A stretch of DNA of 34,668 bases. Source: Clostridia bacterium (GTDB taxonomy: Bacteria > Aerophobota > Aerophobia > Aerophobales > AE-B3A). Position numbers and translations under genes: made by a program. The notes under the pieces were generated by a model. It was not told the origin of the DNA. It did no database searches and saw only the letters and a list, made by a program, of their open reading frames with translations. Below, piece by piece: positions 7,750-16,010 of this stretch; the stretch's first letter is position 1; each line of letters starts with the position of its first letter. The DNA lies in assembly GCA_030640665.1 (NCBI GenBank), contig DAOWIY010000020.1:1-34668 (forward strand), written 5' to 3'.

Positions 7750-9051
7750 CTAGATACTCAGTTTTTTTATGGGTTTTCCTGCTATTAGTAAGTTAAAGAT
7801 AACCCGAGTTACCACTACGGCCGTAAATAAACTGGCCAGGATTCCAATGGATAAAGTGATAGCAAATCCTTTTATCGGGCCGCTGCCAAATTGAAGAAGA
7901 ATAAGAGCAACAATCAAGGTGGTGATGTTTGCATCGAGGATGGTTCTCAGAGCCTTATTATAGCCGGCATCTACTGCTGAGCGAGGAGCTCTTCCTTCCT
8001 TTAGCTCCTCTCTTATTCTCTCGAAAATGATAACATTAGCATCAATACTCATCCCGATGATAAGAATGATTCCAGCAATACCGGGAAGGGTTAGAGTTGC
8101 TTTTAAGGCGGCCAGGGCTCCTAATATAAAGAGTAAATTTAATAGAAGCGCCGCATCAGCAATTAAGCCCGCTTTCTTATAATAAAAAATCATAAAAAGG
8201 ACAACAGCGAAGAAACCAATGAATCCCGCTAGAAGACCCTTCTGGATAGAATCTTTCCCCAGGGAGGGACCTACAATAGTGTTCTGAATAATATCAAATG
8301 GAATGGGCAAAGCACCGCTTCTGAGAACAATCTTTAGTTCGTTAGCCTCCTCCATGGTAAAGTTTCCTGTAATCTGCGCCTTACCACCAGAAATACGAGT
8401 CTTTATCACAGGAGCAGATTGAATTACGTTATCTAATATTATAGCCAGTCTTTCTCCTACATGTTGGCCCGTAATCTCAGCAAATTTCTCTGCTGCCTCA
8501 GGCTTAAAATCTAAACCTATGTAAGGCTCTCCCCATTGTCCAATTTCTACCCGGGCGTCTTTAATATCATTACCCGACAAAAGAGCCTTCTTTTTTACCA
8601 GGTATGGCTTTTTCTTTGAGTTTTCATATTTATAAAGTATCTCGTCTTCGGGGGGGATATTTCCTTGAAGAGCCTTATCTATGTCTCCTTTTTCGTCTAC
8701 CAGTTTGAATTCCAGAAGGGCAATTTTTCCAATGAGTTCCACTGCCCTTTGTGGATCTTCTATTCCTGGTAAATCTACGACTATTCTTTTATCCCCTTGG
8801 CGAGCGATGCTGGGCTCCCTTACTCCAAACTGGTCAATTCTATTTCTGATAATCTCCAGTCCTAAATCTACCGCATCTCTAGGACTTTCTCCCTCAGGAA
8901 GTTTGCTAGTATCTGCTTCCAATATAACATGCATACCTCCCTTTAAATCTAAGCCCAGGTTTATCTTTTCTTCAAGAGGATAGATAGCCCAGATGGCTAA
9001 AGTTGCCACTCCTATTATAAATAATATTAACCATTTACTGTATTGATACAT
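7750..9051 (-). CDS. secD: Protein translocase subunit SecD
   Basis: GLDLKGGMHVILE, VDLPGIEDPQRA, GMSIDANVIIFERIREEL motifs. Confidence 0.97.
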   Translation of the reverse strand: MYQYSKWLILFIIGVATLAIWAIYPLEEKINLGLDLKGGMHVILEADTSKLPEGESPRDAVDLGLEIIRNRIDQFGVREPSIARQGDKRIVVDLPGIEDPQRAVELIGKIALLEFKLVDEKGDIDKALQGNIPPEDEILYKYENSKKKPYLVKKKALLSGNDIKDARVEIGQWGEPYIGLDFKPEAAEKFAEITGQHVGERLAIILDNVIQSAPVIKTRISGGKAQITGNFTMEEANELKIVLRSGALPIPFDIIQNTIVGPSLGKDSIQKGLLAGFIGFFAVVLFMIFYYKKAGLIADAALLLNLLFILGALAALKATLTLPGIAGIILIIGMSIDANVIIFERIREELKEGRAPRSAVDAGYNKALRTILDANITTLIVALILLQFGSGPIKGFAITLSIGILASLFTAVVVTRVIFNLLIAGKPIKKLSI

Positions 9052-9065
9052 CTAGCACTCCCTAA

Positions 9066-9267
9066 AATTCGTTGCTCGTTGCTCGCCTCTCGTCGATTAA
9101 TCTTTTTGATTAAGTTTGTGAACATATGAGATTCGTGATCAATTTTTTCCAAATATACTCTTTTTTCTTTTCATTATTTATAACTCGTATTTTGTTATTC
9201 GTACCTTGTCAATCATTTATTTTTTTCTTCTTTTCGAGATACGAACGACGAGCAACGAGATACGAAT
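9066..9267. repeat. Inverted heptamer-array element (AATTCGTTGCTCG... / ...CGAGATACGAATT)
   Basis: Left arm CGTTGCT CGTTGCT CGCCTCT (9070-9090). Right arm AGATACG AACGACG AGCAACG AGATACG (9237-9264), reverse-oriented, with outer ends AATTCGT/ACGAATT. Confidence 0.8.
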
Positions 9268-9346
9268 TGGTCGGGGCGACCGGATTCGAACCGGTGACCT
9301 CTTGCGCCCCATGCAAGTGCGCTAAACCAGGCTGCGCTACGCCCCG
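9268..9346 (-). tRNA. tRNA-Pro (GGG), CCA encoded
   Basis: Reverse complement CGGGGCGTAGCGCAGCCTGGTTTAGCGCACTTGCATGGGGCGCAAGAGGTCACCGGTTCGAATCCGGTCGCCCCGACCA. Cloverleaf is readable, with anticodon loop ATGGGGC. Confidence 0.95.
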
Positions 9347-9460
9347 AAGTATTTTTTAGGTCTATTTATACGCTTACCGAAAGACATTCCTCGAAGAAGC
9401 TGAGTAGAAATAATCCAAAGCGGATATACAGCGACAGAGAGGAATTGTCCTGAGGTACTC

Positions 9461-9799
9461 TTATTCTAATATCTGAAGTGTCTCTTGCAGTTCTTTTTTT
9501 ATAATAAGAGGGTCAAGCCAATCTTTTCTTTGTCTGTCTCTTAGTTCTTTTCGAGCCCCATTAATGGTGAATTTCTTTTCATATAATAGATTTTTTATCC
9601 AGAGAACCAATTCAACATCTTTTTTTTGGTAACGTCGATGTCCACCGCGACTTTTTTGAGGACGAAGCTCCTTGAATTGAGTTTCCCAAAAACGAAGGAT
9701 ATAAGGAGGAAGATGAGTAATCTTACTTACTTCTCCTATACAAAAATATTTATCTGGGATAATATCTCTCTGCTCCTTATTTTCACTATTTTGAAGCAT
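9461..9799 (-). CDS. MerR-family transcriptional regulator
   Basis: FCIGEVSKITHLPPYILRFWETQFKELRPQKSRGGHRRYQKKDVELV is a MerR HTH with the RGGHRRY motif. Confidence 0.85.
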   Translation of the reverse strand: MLQNSENKEQRDIIPDKYFCIGEVSKITHLPPYILRFWETQFKELRPQKSRGGHRRYQKKDVELVLWIKNLLYEKKFTINGARKELRDRQRKDWLDPLIIKKELQETLQILE

Positions 9800-9830
9800 A
9801 GGAATACATTATCATATCGATGTATTTTTT

Positions 9831-10009
9831 GAGACCAGGCCTAACATTTCGTTGTTCGTTGCTTGTATCTCGTATCTCGTAAAAAGACTTTAAGGCAAAC
9901 AACAAAATACAGAAGGGCGCTGCAAGAAGTTCGACACTCAAAATTCAAAAAACTTGATTGACGAGATGCGAACAACGAGATACGAGTGACGATGTTTAGG
10001 CCTGGTCTC
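9831..10009. repeat. MITE-like element with TIR GAGACCAGGCCTAA and internal inverted heptamer arrays
   Basis: GAGACCAGGCCTAACAT at 9831-9847 versus ATGTTTAGGCCTGGTCTC ending at 10009. Internal CGTTGTT CGTTGCT TGTATCT CGTATCT (9850-9877) and AGATGCG AACAACG AGATACG AGTGACG (9964-9991). Confidence 0.8.
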
Positions 10010-10040
10010 TCTTTTAAAATTTCTCCTTAGAATAATTCCT

Positions 10041-10313
10041 TTAGGCTACCGCTTCTTTTAAATTCTTACCTGGTTCAAATTTAGGAACATCTTTAGCCGG
10101 AATCTGGATCTCCTTACCCGTTTGAGGATTTCTTCCTCGACGTGCTTTTCTCTTCCTCACTTTAAAACTTCCAAAGCCAACTAAGGTGATTTTCTCTCCT
10201 CTAGCCAGAGAGTCAGTGATGGTTGAGGTTATCGCATCTATTGCCTCTCTACATACCCTCTTTGTTAAACCCACCTGACCGGCTACTTCTCCTACCAACT
10301 CAGCTTTGTTCAT
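10041..10313 (-). CDS. HU family DNA-binding protein
   Basis: MNKAELVGEVAGQVGLTKR and GFGSFKVRKRKARRGRNPQTGKEIQIPA motifs. Confidence 0.95.
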   Translation of the reverse strand: MNKAELVGEVAGQVGLTKRVCREAIDAITSTITDSLARGEKITLVGFGSFKVRKRKARRGRNPQTGKEIQIPAKDVPKFEPGKNLKEAVA

Positions 10314-10330
10314 TCTCTCCTCCTTTATTT

Positions 10331-10458
10331 ATTTAGCGTAGAGCGCATAGCGTTTAGTGGATAGTATCGCTTCGCTCCATTTCCTCTCCCACAAAAAATA
10401 GGGTGAGGGTTATTTTTGTCTTTCCTAAACGCTATACGCTACCCGCTATTCGCTATAT
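10331..10458. repeat. Inverted heptamer-array element (GTTTAGC/GTATAGC type) enclosing a CCTCTCCC...GGGTGAGGG repeat
   Basis: Left arm ATTTAGC GTAGAGC GCATAGC GTTTAGT GGATAGT (10331-10365). Right arm CCTAAAC GCTATAC GCTACCC GCTATTC GCTATAT (10424-10458). The 10383-10409 palindromic repeat lies in the loop. Confidence 0.85.
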
Positions 10459-11076
10459 TTTCACTTTCTCTCCAATTTTTCTCTCTTTCCCTCTCAGAAG
10501 TCGTTCTATGTTGCTTCGATGTCTAAATAAAATAAGAGAAGCTCCCATTATACTTAGAGTAAGGCAAAATTGAGCTTTACTTGGCATCCAGAACCAAATG
10601 AAAAAAGGTAGACTCCCTGCCGCCATCATTGAGCCGAGGGAGACATAGCGGGTAAAAACTATCACTCCCACCATCATTAGAGCGGAGAATAGAAAAGGGA
10701 AAGGAGTAAGGATTAAAAATACACCAGCTGTTACAGCTACTCCTTTTCCTCCTCTGAATTTTAAAAATATAGGCCAATTATGTCCTAGGATAGATAAGAG
10801 TCCAGATATTCCACCGGTTACTTGAGGAGCAAATCCAAGGAGTGGTGCAAGAAGGATTCCTAAGTAGACGGAAACTACTCCTTTTGCTATATCTATAGTT
10901 AGTACTAAGAGACCAGGGAAAAGTCCTAAAACACGCAAAGCATTGGCAAATCCTACATTACCGCTGCCAAAATCTCTTATATCTATTTTTTTAAGAAGTT
11001 TCCCTATCAGGTAGCCCGAAGGAATAGAGCCCAAAAAGTAACCTATAATTAAAATCAACGAAAAAATAATAATCAT
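10453..11076 (-). CDS. plsY: Glycerol-3-phosphate acyltransferase PlsY
   Basis: GYFLGSIPSGYLIGK, GSGNVGFANALRVLG, KFRGGKGVAVTAGV motifs. Confidence 0.95.
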   Translation of the reverse strand: MIIIFSLILIIGYFLGSIPSGYLIGKLLKKIDIRDFGSGNVGFANALRVLGLFPGLLVLTIDIAKGVVSVYLGILLAPLLGFAPQVTGGISGLLSILGHNWPIFLKFRGGKGVAVTAGVFLILTPFPFLFSALMMVGVIVFTRYVSLGSMMAAGSLPFFIWFWMPSKAQFCLTLSIMGASLILFRHRSNIERLLRGKERKIGEKVKI

Positions 11077-11080
11077 TCTT

Positions 11081-12601
11081 TCAAAAACCTTTTTTTAGCT
11101 TTTTTTTCATTTTCTCCTCGATGAAATCTCCTATTACGATTCCATCTTCCTCAAAAGAAGGAAGGCTGTTGATTTTCTCCTCTTTCCCTTTTTTCTTTGT
11201 TTCTTTTTTTGTTTTTATCAACCGGCGTACACTAAGTCTAATTCGTCGTTTTTTCTCATCGATTTCTACAATTTCTGCCTTTACATCTTTTCCTATAGAA
11301 GTGACCTTTTCTGGATGGGGGACATATTCCTTATCTAATTCCGAAACATGGATAAGTCCATCTATTCCTGAAGCCAAATTGACAAAAACGCCGAAGTTAG
11401 TTATCTGCTGGACCTTACCAGAAACTATATCTCCTACTTTATATTTTTGCAAGAGCTTTTTCCAGGGATCGGATTTGGTTTGTTTTAAACCTAAGGAAAT
11501 CTTTTTTTTCTCTACATCAATATCTAATATCTTCACCTCTACTTTTTCTTCTTCTTGCAGGACCTCTTTTGGGTGTCCTGTACGTCTGTTCCAGGAAAGG
11601 TCGGAGATATGAATTAAACCTTCCAATCCTTCTTCGAGCCTCACAAAAGCTCCAAAATTTGTGAGATGGGTAACCTTTCCTTCGACGAGTGAGCCTATCT
11701 CATATTTCTTTTTGACTTCTGTCCAGGGATCGGATTTGGTTTGTTTTAGACCTAAGGAAATCTTTCCTCTCTCTTTATCCAGTTTTAATACCTTTACTTT
11801 TATTTCGTCTCCTCTTGAAAGTAGATCCTGCGGGTCCTTCACCCATTCCCAGGAAAGATTCTCTGGGTAAATTAATCCATCAATTCCTCCCAAATTCACA
11901 AAGATGCCAAATTTAGTTATAGAACTTACTCTTCCGGCAACGATTTTTCCCTCTTCTAAACTGGCCAAGGTCTTTTCTTTCCTCTTCTCTTTTTCCTTTA
12001 GAAGGAAGAGCTTTCTGGAAAGAACTATATTTTTCAAGTTTTTTTCTAATTTAATAACTCTGACACTGATATCTCTTCCAATGAATTCTTTGAGGTTATC
12101 CCCTTTATTTAAACTTATATGAGAGGCAGGAATAAAAGCATTTAGTGAATTTAGACTGGCGAGAAGCCCTCCTTTTACTATTTTCTTCACTTTTACCACT
12201 ATAGATTCGTTCTGTTTAAACGCCTCCTCAAATTTTGCCCAACTTAGGCGAAAATCTGCCTCTCTCTCAGATAACAAGAGCTGTCCTTTTTCACTTTTCT
12301 CTGAGATATAAACTTGCATACTTTCCCCTGACTGAAGGGGTTGTTCTCTTTTTGCTGTAAGTTCTTCCCAGGGCATAAAGCCTTCCGATTTTGCACCTAC
12401 ATCCATGAGAATTCCTTCTTTATTGGTTTGTACAACTTTAGCTTCTGTTATATCTCCTTTTTTCGGGAAGTAGAAGTTTCCATATTCCTGGACTATTTTA
12501 CCAAAATCATCTATTTTCTTTTCTCTCTTTTCTCCTATCTTTTCCCTCATTATTTTATCAGTGGCTTTATCTAGGAATCTTTCCTCTTTTGACTTAGACA
12601 C
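11081..12601 (-). CDS. rpsA: 30S ribosomal protein S1 (multiple S1 domains)
   Basis: Repeated S1 domains (GKVTHLTNFGAFVRLEEGLEGLIHISDLSW, GLKQTKSDPW). Confidence 0.92.
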   Translation of the reverse strand: MSKSKEERFLDKATDKIMREKIGEKREKKIDDFGKIVQEYGNFYFPKKGDITEAKVVQTNKEGILMDVGAKSEGFMPWEELTAKREQPLQSGESMQVYISEKSEKGQLLLSEREADFRLSWAKFEEAFKQNESIVVKVKKIVKGGLLASLNSLNAFIPASHISLNKGDNLKEFIGRDISVRVIKLEKNLKNIVLSRKLFLLKEKEKRKEKTLASLEEGKIVAGRVSSITKFGIFVNLGGIDGLIYPENLSWEWVKDPQDLLSRGDEIKVKVLKLDKERGKISLGLKQTKSDPWTEVKKKYEIGSLVEGKVTHLTNFGAFVRLEEGLEGLIHISDLSWNRRTGHPKEVLQEEEKVEVKILDIDVEKKKISLGLKQTKSDPWKKLLQKYKVGDIVSGKVQQITNFGVFVNLASGIDGLIHVSELDKEYVPHPEKVTSIGKDVKAEIVEIDEKKRRIRLSVRRLIKTKKETKKKGKEEKINSLPSFEEDGIVIGDFIEEKMKKKLKKGF

Positions 12602-12602
12602 T

Positions 12603-13451
12603 TTAAGTTCCCTTACCTCCTTGATTTAGTAATTTATTTTTTATCTTCTCTATCACCTCTTCAGGGGTAGAGGTTCCTCCGGTGATACCAACTCTTTTTA
12701 TTCCCTTCCACTCTTTCATACTCAGATCTTCCTCTTTTTCAACAAAACAGGTTTTTACTTCTAAGGATTGACACAATTTAACTAATTGATGAGTATTAGA
12801 GCTGTTATATCCACCCACTACTATTACTGCTTCAACTTCTCTGGCTAACTTCCTTATCTCTTCCTGACGCTCTCTTATTATTCTGCATATAGTATTAAAA
12901 ACTCTACACTCGCTTGTTTTTTCTATTAATCTCTTCACAATACGGCTAAAGTTCTCAATATTCTCTGTAGTTTGAGCTACTATCCCTGCTTTTTTTAAAA
13001 AGGGGAGTTTTTCTGTCTCTTGGGAGTTTTTAACTACGTAAACTCTCCCCTTTTTTACGTTAGCTATTACTCCCCTTACCTCAGGATGGGTATCCGTGCC
13101 TACGATGATCACCCGGTAAGATTCTTGAGAAAGAGATCTTACTATTTTTTGCACCTTTAGTACATAAGGGCAGGTAGCATCCAATACTCTTAATTTTCTT
13201 TTTCTTGCCTCTCTTATTACAGAAGGATCTTCTCCATGGGACCTAATAATTAATGTTCCTTCTTTAATTTGAGATAGGTTCCCTATGGACTTAATGCCTC
13301 TTCTTCGCAAGTTTTCTGCTACTTGAGGATTGTGAATTAGATCTCCCAGAATATAAACTTTCCTATTCCTTTTGATCTCGTCCAGGGTTAATTTTAAAGC
13401 TCTTTTTACTCCAAAGCAAAGGCCAATTTTCTCAGGGAGAAATATTTGCAT
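12603..13451 (-). CDS. ispH: 4-hydroxy-3-methylbut-2-enyl diphosphate reductase
   Basis: GLCFGVKRAL, LGDLIHNPQV, RSHGEDP, DATCPYV, GGTSTPEEVI motifs. Confidence 0.96.
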   Translation of the reverse strand: MQIFLPEKIGLCFGVKRALKLTLDEIKRNRKVYILGDLIHNPQVAENLRRRGIKSIGNLSQIKEGTLIIRSHGEDPSVIREARKRKLRVLDATCPYVLKVQKIVRSLSQESYRVIIVGTDTHPEVRGVIANVKKGRVYVVKNSQETEKLPFLKKAGIVAQTTENIENFSRIVKRLIEKTSECRVFNTICRIIRERQEEIRKLAREVEAVIVVGGYNSSNTHQLVKLCQSLEVKTCFVEKEEDLSMKEWKGIKRVGITGGTSTPEEVIEKIKNKLLNQGGKGT

Positions 13452-13502
13452 TGTATAGTTAGTTAGTTATTTTCTTATCTTCACCTAACGATATTAACGA
13501 CA

Positions 13503-14123
13503 TTAACATTTCAAAAGCATCCTCATACTGTTTTCCAATTTCTTATGGAGTCTCTCTATGGAGGTTTTAACATCTTCTTTTTTAGATTTCTTACCTCTTA
13601 AGGGTTCTCCTATCCGCGCCTCTATCTTAGCTAATCTTATCATCTTTTTTCCTCTAGGCAAGACCTTTTCTGTTCCTCGAATAATGACAGGCACTAAGGG
13701 CACGTTTGCTCTAAGAGCTATTCTCGCTGTTCCTTGCTGCAGGCGTCCAAGTTTTCCTTCCCAGCTTCTTGTTCCTTCTGGAAAAAGAACGAGGAGTTCT
13801 CCTTTTTTTAAAAGATCCAAAACCTTTTGGTAGACTGTTTTATCTACTCTTTCTCTTTTAACGGGAAAAGCTCCTAGTTTGGTTATTAAAAGACGAAAAA
13901 GAAAATTTTCAAAGAGCTCTTCTTTAGCCATAAAATTAATCTTGCGGGGAGCGAGAAGACCTAAGACAATAGGGTCAAAATAACTTAGGTGATTAGAAGC
14001 AAGAATTGCTCCCCCTTTTAAAGGAACATTCTCTTTTCCCCGGATCTTTACGGCAAAGAAAACTTTAAAGATTATTATAGCCGGTCCCCGCAACAGACTA
14101 TACCAAAGGGGAGTTTCTTTCAT
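13503..14123 (-). CDS. plsC: 1-acyl-sn-glycerol-3-phosphate acyltransferase
   Basis: ASNHLSYFDPIVLG (NHxxxxD) and LFPEGTRSWEG motifs. Confidence 0.93.
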   Translation of the reverse strand: MKETPLWYSLLRGPAIIIFKVFFAVKIRGKENVPLKGGAILASNHLSYFDPIVLGLLAPRKINFMAKEELFENFLFRLLITKLGAFPVKRERVDKTVYQKVLDLLKKGELLVLFPEGTRSWEGKLGRLQQGTARIALRANVPLVPVIIRGTEKVLPRGKKMIRLAKIEARIGEPLRGKKSKKEDVKTSIERLHKKLENSMRMLLKC

Positions 14124-14857
14124 TTAATGGTTTTTTTAACTTGTTTTAATATCTTGTCCACTGTTTGAGAGATACTTAAATGGGTGTTATCTATAACTAT
14201 TGCTTTCTCGGAGATTTTCAAAGGAGAGGTTTTTCTTTGGCTATCTATTCTGTCCCGCTCGAGAAGTCCAGTAGCTACTTTTTCTTTATTTGAAGAAATA
14301 CCTTTGGTTTTTTCCTCTTTCCAGCGTCTCTCAACTCTCTCCTCAAAAGAGGCATTAAGGAAAATTTTGATATCGGCTTTTGGAAAGACTACTGTTGTGG
14401 TATCTCTACCTTCAGCTACTATACCTTCGTGTTTACCGAGCTTTTTTTGTTGAGCAACCATTGCCTCCCGAACCCCTTTTACAATTGAAACTAAAGAAAC
14501 ATATTTATTTATCTCTGGGCAGCGAATTAAAGAGGTTACATCTTTGTTATCCAGGTAAACCTTAGTTTCCACATTGGATCCGGGCTTTAAACAAATTTGT
14601 ATCTTTTTAGCTAGCTGAGAAAGAGCTTTTTCATCCTTAATATTTACTTTATCTTTTAAAGCCTTCCATGTCAAGGCTCTATACATTGCTCCTGTATCCA
14701 GGTATGAATAACTCAGTCTCTTAGCTAAAAGATGGGCCGTGGTGCTTTTTCCCGAGCCTGCTGGTCCATCAATAGCTATAATTAAGTTTTTTTTAGGTTG
14801 AAGAGAGAACTTTATCCAGGGCTTTGATGAACTGTTCATTTTGCTTTTTTGTTCCAA
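14120..14857 (-). CDS. cmk: Cytidylate kinase
   Basis: IIAIDGPAGSGKSTTAHLLAKRLSYSYLDTGAMYRALT and EGRDTTTVVFPKADIKIFL. The true start is uncertain because it overlaps the hisC 3' end. Confidence 0.94.
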   Translation of the reverse strand: MEQKSKMNSSSKPWIKFSLQPKKNLIIAIDGPAGSGKSTTAHLLAKRLSYSYLDTGAMYRALTWKALKDKVNIKDEKALSQLAKKIQICLKPGSNVETKVYLDNKDVTSLIRCPEINKYVSLVSIVKGVREAMVAQQKKLGKHEGIVAEGRDTTTVVFPKADIKIFLNASFEERVERRWKEEKTKGISSNKEKVATGLLERDRIDSQRKTSPLKISEKAIVIDNTHLSISQTVDKILKQVKKTIK

Positions 14858-15905
14858 TGGTCACCCTTATGCAATCACTGAGATTGTATGCTCCCATTCT
14901 CCTTACAATTATTCCTTCTTTGAGTAATCTTTTTTCGACATCTGAGGTCTTTTCTCCTATCTTGATTAGGATAAAATTGGCCTCTGTGGGAATGAAGGAG
15001 AGTTTAAGCCTCTTAAGATGAGAATAAAGAAACTTTTTTCCTTCTTTGACTAGCTTTCTACTTCGGGTAATCTGATTCTTATCTTTTAGGCTGGCTAAGG
15101 CAGCTACCTGGGCCAGAGAATTTACGTTAAAAGGAGGGCGGGCCCGGTTAAGTATTTCCATGATTTCTGATTTAGCAATTCCGTATCCTATCCTTAGACC
15201 GGCCAGGCCATAGATTTTAGAAAAAGTGCGCAAGACGATAACATTATTTTCCCCATCTATAAGATCTATAGTTTGAGGATAATCTTTATCTTCTACATAT
15301 TCAGAGTAAGCCTCATCAAAGATTACTAAAATTCGGGAAGGAATCTCTTTCAAGAAACTCTTTACTTCGTCCTTTTTTACAATGGTACCGGTGGGATTAT
15401 TAGGATTGCTAATGAAGATTAATTTCGTTTTAGGACTTATAGCTTTAGCCATAGCTGATAGGTCCAGCCTGAAATCATTTAAGGGAATAGAAATAACCCT
15501 TGCCTGACTGAGCTGGGTATCTATTCCGTACATTAAAAAAGAAGGGTCTCCCATTATCGTCTCTTCACCTTTTTGAAGAAATACCCGCGTAATTAAAGAA
15601 ACGATTTCATCAGAGCCGTTTCCCAGGATAATTCTACTATCTTCCAACCCCAGTTTTTCTGCCAGAGCTTTCTTTAAGTAATATCCACTCCCATTCGGAT
15701 AAAAGTTAATCATTGAGGTATAATTCTTGATAGCCTTAACTGCTTTAGGAGATGGGCCGAGAAGATTCTCGTTAGAAGCAAGTTTGATTACTTTTTTTAG
15801 TCCTAACTCTCTTTTTACCTCTTCCATGGGTTTACCTGGCTGGTAAGTTTTAATCTTCAAAATATCAGGTATTGCTAGCAGTTGAAGTTTATTCTGTTCG
15901 GACAT
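14793..15905 (-). CDS. hisC: Histidinol-phosphate aminotransferase
   Basis: LASNENLLGPSPKA, FISNPNNPTGT, RTFSKIYGLAGLRIGYG. Likely start is the ATG at 15905 (MSEQNKLQL); the longer ORF to 16001 runs through a repeat. Confidence 0.92.
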   Translation of the reverse strand: MSEQNKLQLLAIPDILKIKTYQPGKPMEEVKRELGLKKVIKLASNENLLGPSPKAVKAIKNYTSMINFYPNGSGYYLKKALAEKLGLEDSRIILGNGSDEIVSLITRVFLQKGEETIMGDPSFLMYGIDTQLSQARVISIPLNDFRLDLSAMAKAISPKTKLIFISNPNNPTGTIVKKDEVKSFLKEIPSRILVIFDEAYSEYVEDKDYPQTIDLIDGENNVIVLRTFSKIYGLAGLRIGYGIAKSEIMEILNRARPPFNVNSLAQVAALASLKDKNQITRSRKLVKEGKKFLYSHLKRLKLSFIPTEANFILIKIGEKTSDVEKRLLKEGIIVRRMGAYNLSDCIRVTIGTKKQNEQFIKALDKVLSST

Positions 15906-15937
15906 TAGATTTCTTCCCTTTTTGGACGCAGATATCT

Positions 15938-16010
15938 CGTATATCGTATTTAGTACTTCGTTTCTCTTTTTTCTTTTCGAGTTACGAGCGACGAGCAACA
16001 AGCGACGATT
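15938..16010. repeat. Inverted heptamer-array element at the hisC/ilvD junction
   Basis: Left CGTATAT CGTATTT AGTACTT CGTTTCT (15938-15965). Right AGTTACG AGCGACG AGCAACA AGCGACG (15980-16007), reverse-oriented. Confidence 0.8.

Noticed and set aside
9126-9359. ORF of 77 aa (FSRYERRATRYELVGATGFEPVTSCAPC)
   Set aside because: Translates the repeat arm and the antisense of tRNA-Pro; GATGFEPVTS is a common tRNA-antisense artefact.
11121-12122. Several ORFs antisense to rpsA
   Set aside because: Low-complexity Ser/Phe/Leu-rich reading of the complementary strand of a confident rpsA.
13451-13503. Short periodic tract (TAACGATATTAACGACATTAAC) between plsC and ispH
   Set aside because: Period about 9 over only two units; does not fit the heptamer family.
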